Shown one piece after another: positions 62,396 to 64,000 of a stretch of DNA of 64,000 nucleotides (positions are counted from its first letter, which is position 1; every line of letters starts with the position of its first letter). The position numbers were made by a program, and so were the translations under genes. This stretch comes from Rhodobacterales bacterium HKCCE2091 (GTDB lineage: Bacteria; Pseudomonadota; Alphaproteobacteria; Rhodobacterales; Rhodobacteraceae), in the NCBI GenBank assembly GCA_015689685.1, contig WVSL01000012.1, positions 51,244-115,243 of the forward strand, given 5' to 3'. Under the pieces are notes generated by a model that was given only the letters and a program-made list of their open reading frames with translations, was not told the DNA's origin and did not search any database.

Positions 62396-64000
62396 TCACC
62401 CCTCGGTCAGGACCCAGGACAGCGGCGCCAGCGATACGCTTTCCGACCGCTCCCCGAGCGCCCAGGAGTAGAGCGCCGCGATGGTTTCGGGCCGGGCATG
62501 GCCGAACACCACGACGGACCCCTGCTGGCCCGCGGCGAAGGCGGCGCGGTCGAGCGTGCGGGAGATAAAATCCGGGTCCGTTCCGTCGCCGTCGATTTCG
62601 CGGTAGAGCGTCGCGGCGGGAAGGCCGATCCGCTCGGCCCCCCGCTCAGCGGCGTTGAGACCGCGGGGGAAGGCCACGAGCCCGTGCCCGGTCGCGGAGA
62701 TCCGGCCGAGCACGGCATCGAGCGCGGCGCGGTCGCCCTGCACCCGGTTGTCGGGTGTGTCGAGCAGCGCCACGGTGCCCTGGATCTCCGCCATCGCGGC
62801 ATCCAGCGTGCGTTCGAAGGCGTCCCCCGTGCCGCGGAGCGTGCCGGCCAGCATCACCGTCTCGAACCCCGCGGCGCGGTAGGCCCGCGCGGCGGCAGCG
62901 GCGCCGGGGCGCGTCGGGTCGATGGCGAATGCGACGGGCAGCGGAAGATCGGCAAGCACCTCAGGGTCGAGCGGCGCGTTCGGATCGTCGAGCAGGATGA
63001 TGGCCAGAGCCGGGCGGTCGGGCTCGACCTCGAGCGGAACGGCATTGGCGACGACAGCCGGCCGGTCCTCGGCCGGTTCCTCCGCGACCGCCTCGGCGGG
63101 CGGTTCTTCCGGCATCTCCGCCACGTCGGGCAGGCGCGGCAGGCGCAGGATGCGCGGCTCCGCTTCGGCGGTCTCCGCCGCCGCGGTCTCGACCGGATCG
63201 GGGGCCTCTGTCGCCGGGGCCGGGAAATGGCCGGTCTCGGGGATCGCAGGGGCCGCGGCCGCGGTCCGGGGGGCCGCCCCGGCGGTATCGGGTGCCGGTG
63301 TCGCCGGCAGGTCCGCCGCCGGTCCGGGCGCGGCGGCCGGCTCCGGCGGCGCGGATGAGGGGGCCGCCGGCCGTTCCGGGGCCACGAGGGCGACCTCTTC
63401 CGGTGCCGTATCGACGGCCGTTGCGGAACTTCCGGCGAGGTCGAGCGGCCGCGCCTGTTCCGGTGTCTCGTCCGCTTCCGGGGTCGGTGCGGCGGCGGTG
63501 TCGCCCGTGGCAGGGGTCACCGGCGGCTCCGGCGTCGAACCCGCCACGTCCGGTGTCGGCCCGGTCGCGGGTGGCGTCGCCTCGGGCGCGGTGTCCGGGC
63601 CGGGGTCGCGGGTGGCAAGCGGCGGCGGGGCGCGCAGTTCCGGCGCGTCGAGTGCCGCGATCATCTCGGAGGCCGCCGGTTCAGGATCGGCCTCGGGCAG
63701 CGGCGGCGCGGAGATCGGAACCGATACCGGCAGGTCCGGCTCTGCACCGGCGAGCGGGGTCGCGGTGGCGGCGCTTTCGCCTGTCTCCGGCTCCGTCATC
63801 GCCGACAGGCCGGCTGCACCCGGTTCGGGCGCGGGCAGCGCGGCAACCGCGGGCGGGCCGTCGCCCTCGGGCGCCAGGGGCGTCGCCGGCCCGGTCAGCG
63901 GTTCGGGCGCGGGCGCGGTGTCCGAGGGGGCCACGTCAGGCGGCAGCGGGGCCTCCGGCGCGGGATCGGCAAGCGCGGCCACGTCCTCACCGACACCGGG
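62396..64000 (-). CDS. Divergent polysaccharide deacetylase family protein, 5' end outside the window
   Basis: At least 535 residues are readable, and the frame remains open to the right edge, so the start is not here (a GTG at 63982 is only one of several internal possibilities). The C-terminal 200 residues form a divergent polysaccharide deacetylase (YibQ-like) domain: LAIILLDDPNAPLDPEVLADLP, VAFAIDPTRPG, GHGLVAFPRGLN and VVFGHARPETIAAL. The N-terminal 330 residues are Pro/Ala/Glu low complexity and probably a periplasmic spacer. Convergent with trpE; function not established. Confidence 0.85.
   Translation of the reverse strand, partial: PGVGEDVAALADPAPEAPLPPDVAPSDTAPAPEPLTGPATPLAPEGDGPPAVAALPAPEPGAAGLSAMTEPETGESAATATPLAGAEPDLPVSVPISAPPLPEADPEPAASEMIAALDAPELRAPPPLATRDPGPDTAPEATPPATGPTPDVAGSTPEPPVTPATGDTAAAPTPEADETPEQARPLDLAGSSATAVDTAPEEVALVAPERPAAPSSAPPEPAAAPGPAADLPATPAPDTAGAAPRTAAAAPAIPETGHFPAPATEAPDPVETAAAETAEAEPRILRLPRLPDVAEMPEEPPAEAVAEEPAEDRPAVVANAVPLEVEPDRPALAIILLDDPNAPLDPEVLADLPLPVAFAIDPTRPGAAAAARAYRAAGFETVMLAGTLRGTGDAFERTLDAAMAEIQGTVALLDTPDNRVQGDRAALDAVLGRISATGHGLVAFPRGLNAAERGAERIGLPAATLYREIDGDGTDPDFISRTLDRAAFAAGQQGSVVVFGHARPETIAALYSWALGERSESVSLAPLSWVLTEG

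Noticed and set aside
1..64000. Mobile elements, prophage genes, CRISPR arrays, tRNA and rRNA genes
   Set aside because: No transposase, integrase, phage structural motif, regularly spaced repeat array, or tRNA/rRNA signature was found in reading both strands; short tandem repeats at 6086-6265 and 17989-18032 lack spacers.

Overview
The window is a very GC-rich, gene-dense stretch of bacterial chromosome, almost certainly from an alphaproteobacterium of the order Rhodobacterales (Rhodobacter/Roseobacter type). The basis is gene content and order: an NDUFA12-type complex I subunit beside a DUF2155 protein and aat, a small membrane-anchored protein between glyQ and glyS, folP coupled to glmM, a PpiD-like isomerase coupled to trpE, a ScfR-type regulator, and a large PilM/PilP-like acidic protein. 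I see no tRNA, rRNA, insertion sequence, integrase, CRISPR array or phage gene. Base composition and codon use look uniform. Four-base (ATGA/GTGA) and one-base (TGATG) stop/start overlaps are very common, so many small genes are translationally coupled.

Layout. 1-4650: housekeeping and envelope genes (DedA, OsmC, M48 protease, RlmI-like methyltransferase coupled to a PIN-domain protein, a lipoprotein). 4835-14414: a fumarylacetoacetate hydrolase family enzyme, a FliM-like protein with a Gly-Leu-Pro repeat tail, a sensory module (receiver, small membrane protein, symporter-type histidine kinase), two unknown membrane/coiled-coil genes, a ScfR-type regulator and a proline-rich orphan. 14616-30440: the most coherent block, a reductive pyrimidine degradation region. 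30684-36376: accB-accC, aat, complex I accessory genes, metY. 36563-47794: PilM/PilP-like protein, mgtE, guaD, glmM-folP, a GNAT enzyme, a folB-like gene, a SleB-type hydrolase. 47949-64000: a divergent pyruvate phosphate dikinase relative, glyQ-glyS, a SPOR/peptidoglycan-binding/degenerate-protease protein, a lytic transglycosylase, ssb, an aminotransferase, ppiD-trpE, and a divergent polysaccharide deacetylase that runs off the right edge.

How the pyrimidine block fits together. A TetR-family regulator resembling RutR (24141-24752, +) is divergent from a minus-strand run of eleven genes (23934 down to 14664). The run encodes a beta-alanine-type transaminase, an N-carbamoyl-amino acid hydrolase, dihydropyrimidinase, a complete NMT1/THI5-type ABC importer and several small uncharacterised proteins, and it ends at a good intrinsic terminator. 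The intergenic region holds a 16-bp palindrome close to the RutR operator described in E. coli. A second minus-strand run (30359 to 25481) encodes the two subunits of dihydropyrimidine dehydrogenase, PreT and PreA, separated by four other genes. A weaker operator-like site lies upstream of preT. Together these would import uracil or thymine and convert it through dihydropyrimidine and N-carbamoyl-beta-alanine to a beta-amino acid and its semialdehyde.

Functions are inferred from recognisable motifs and context; no database search was possible. Start codons were chosen from Shine-Dalgarno-like sequences, overlaps and family length, and alternatives are noted.
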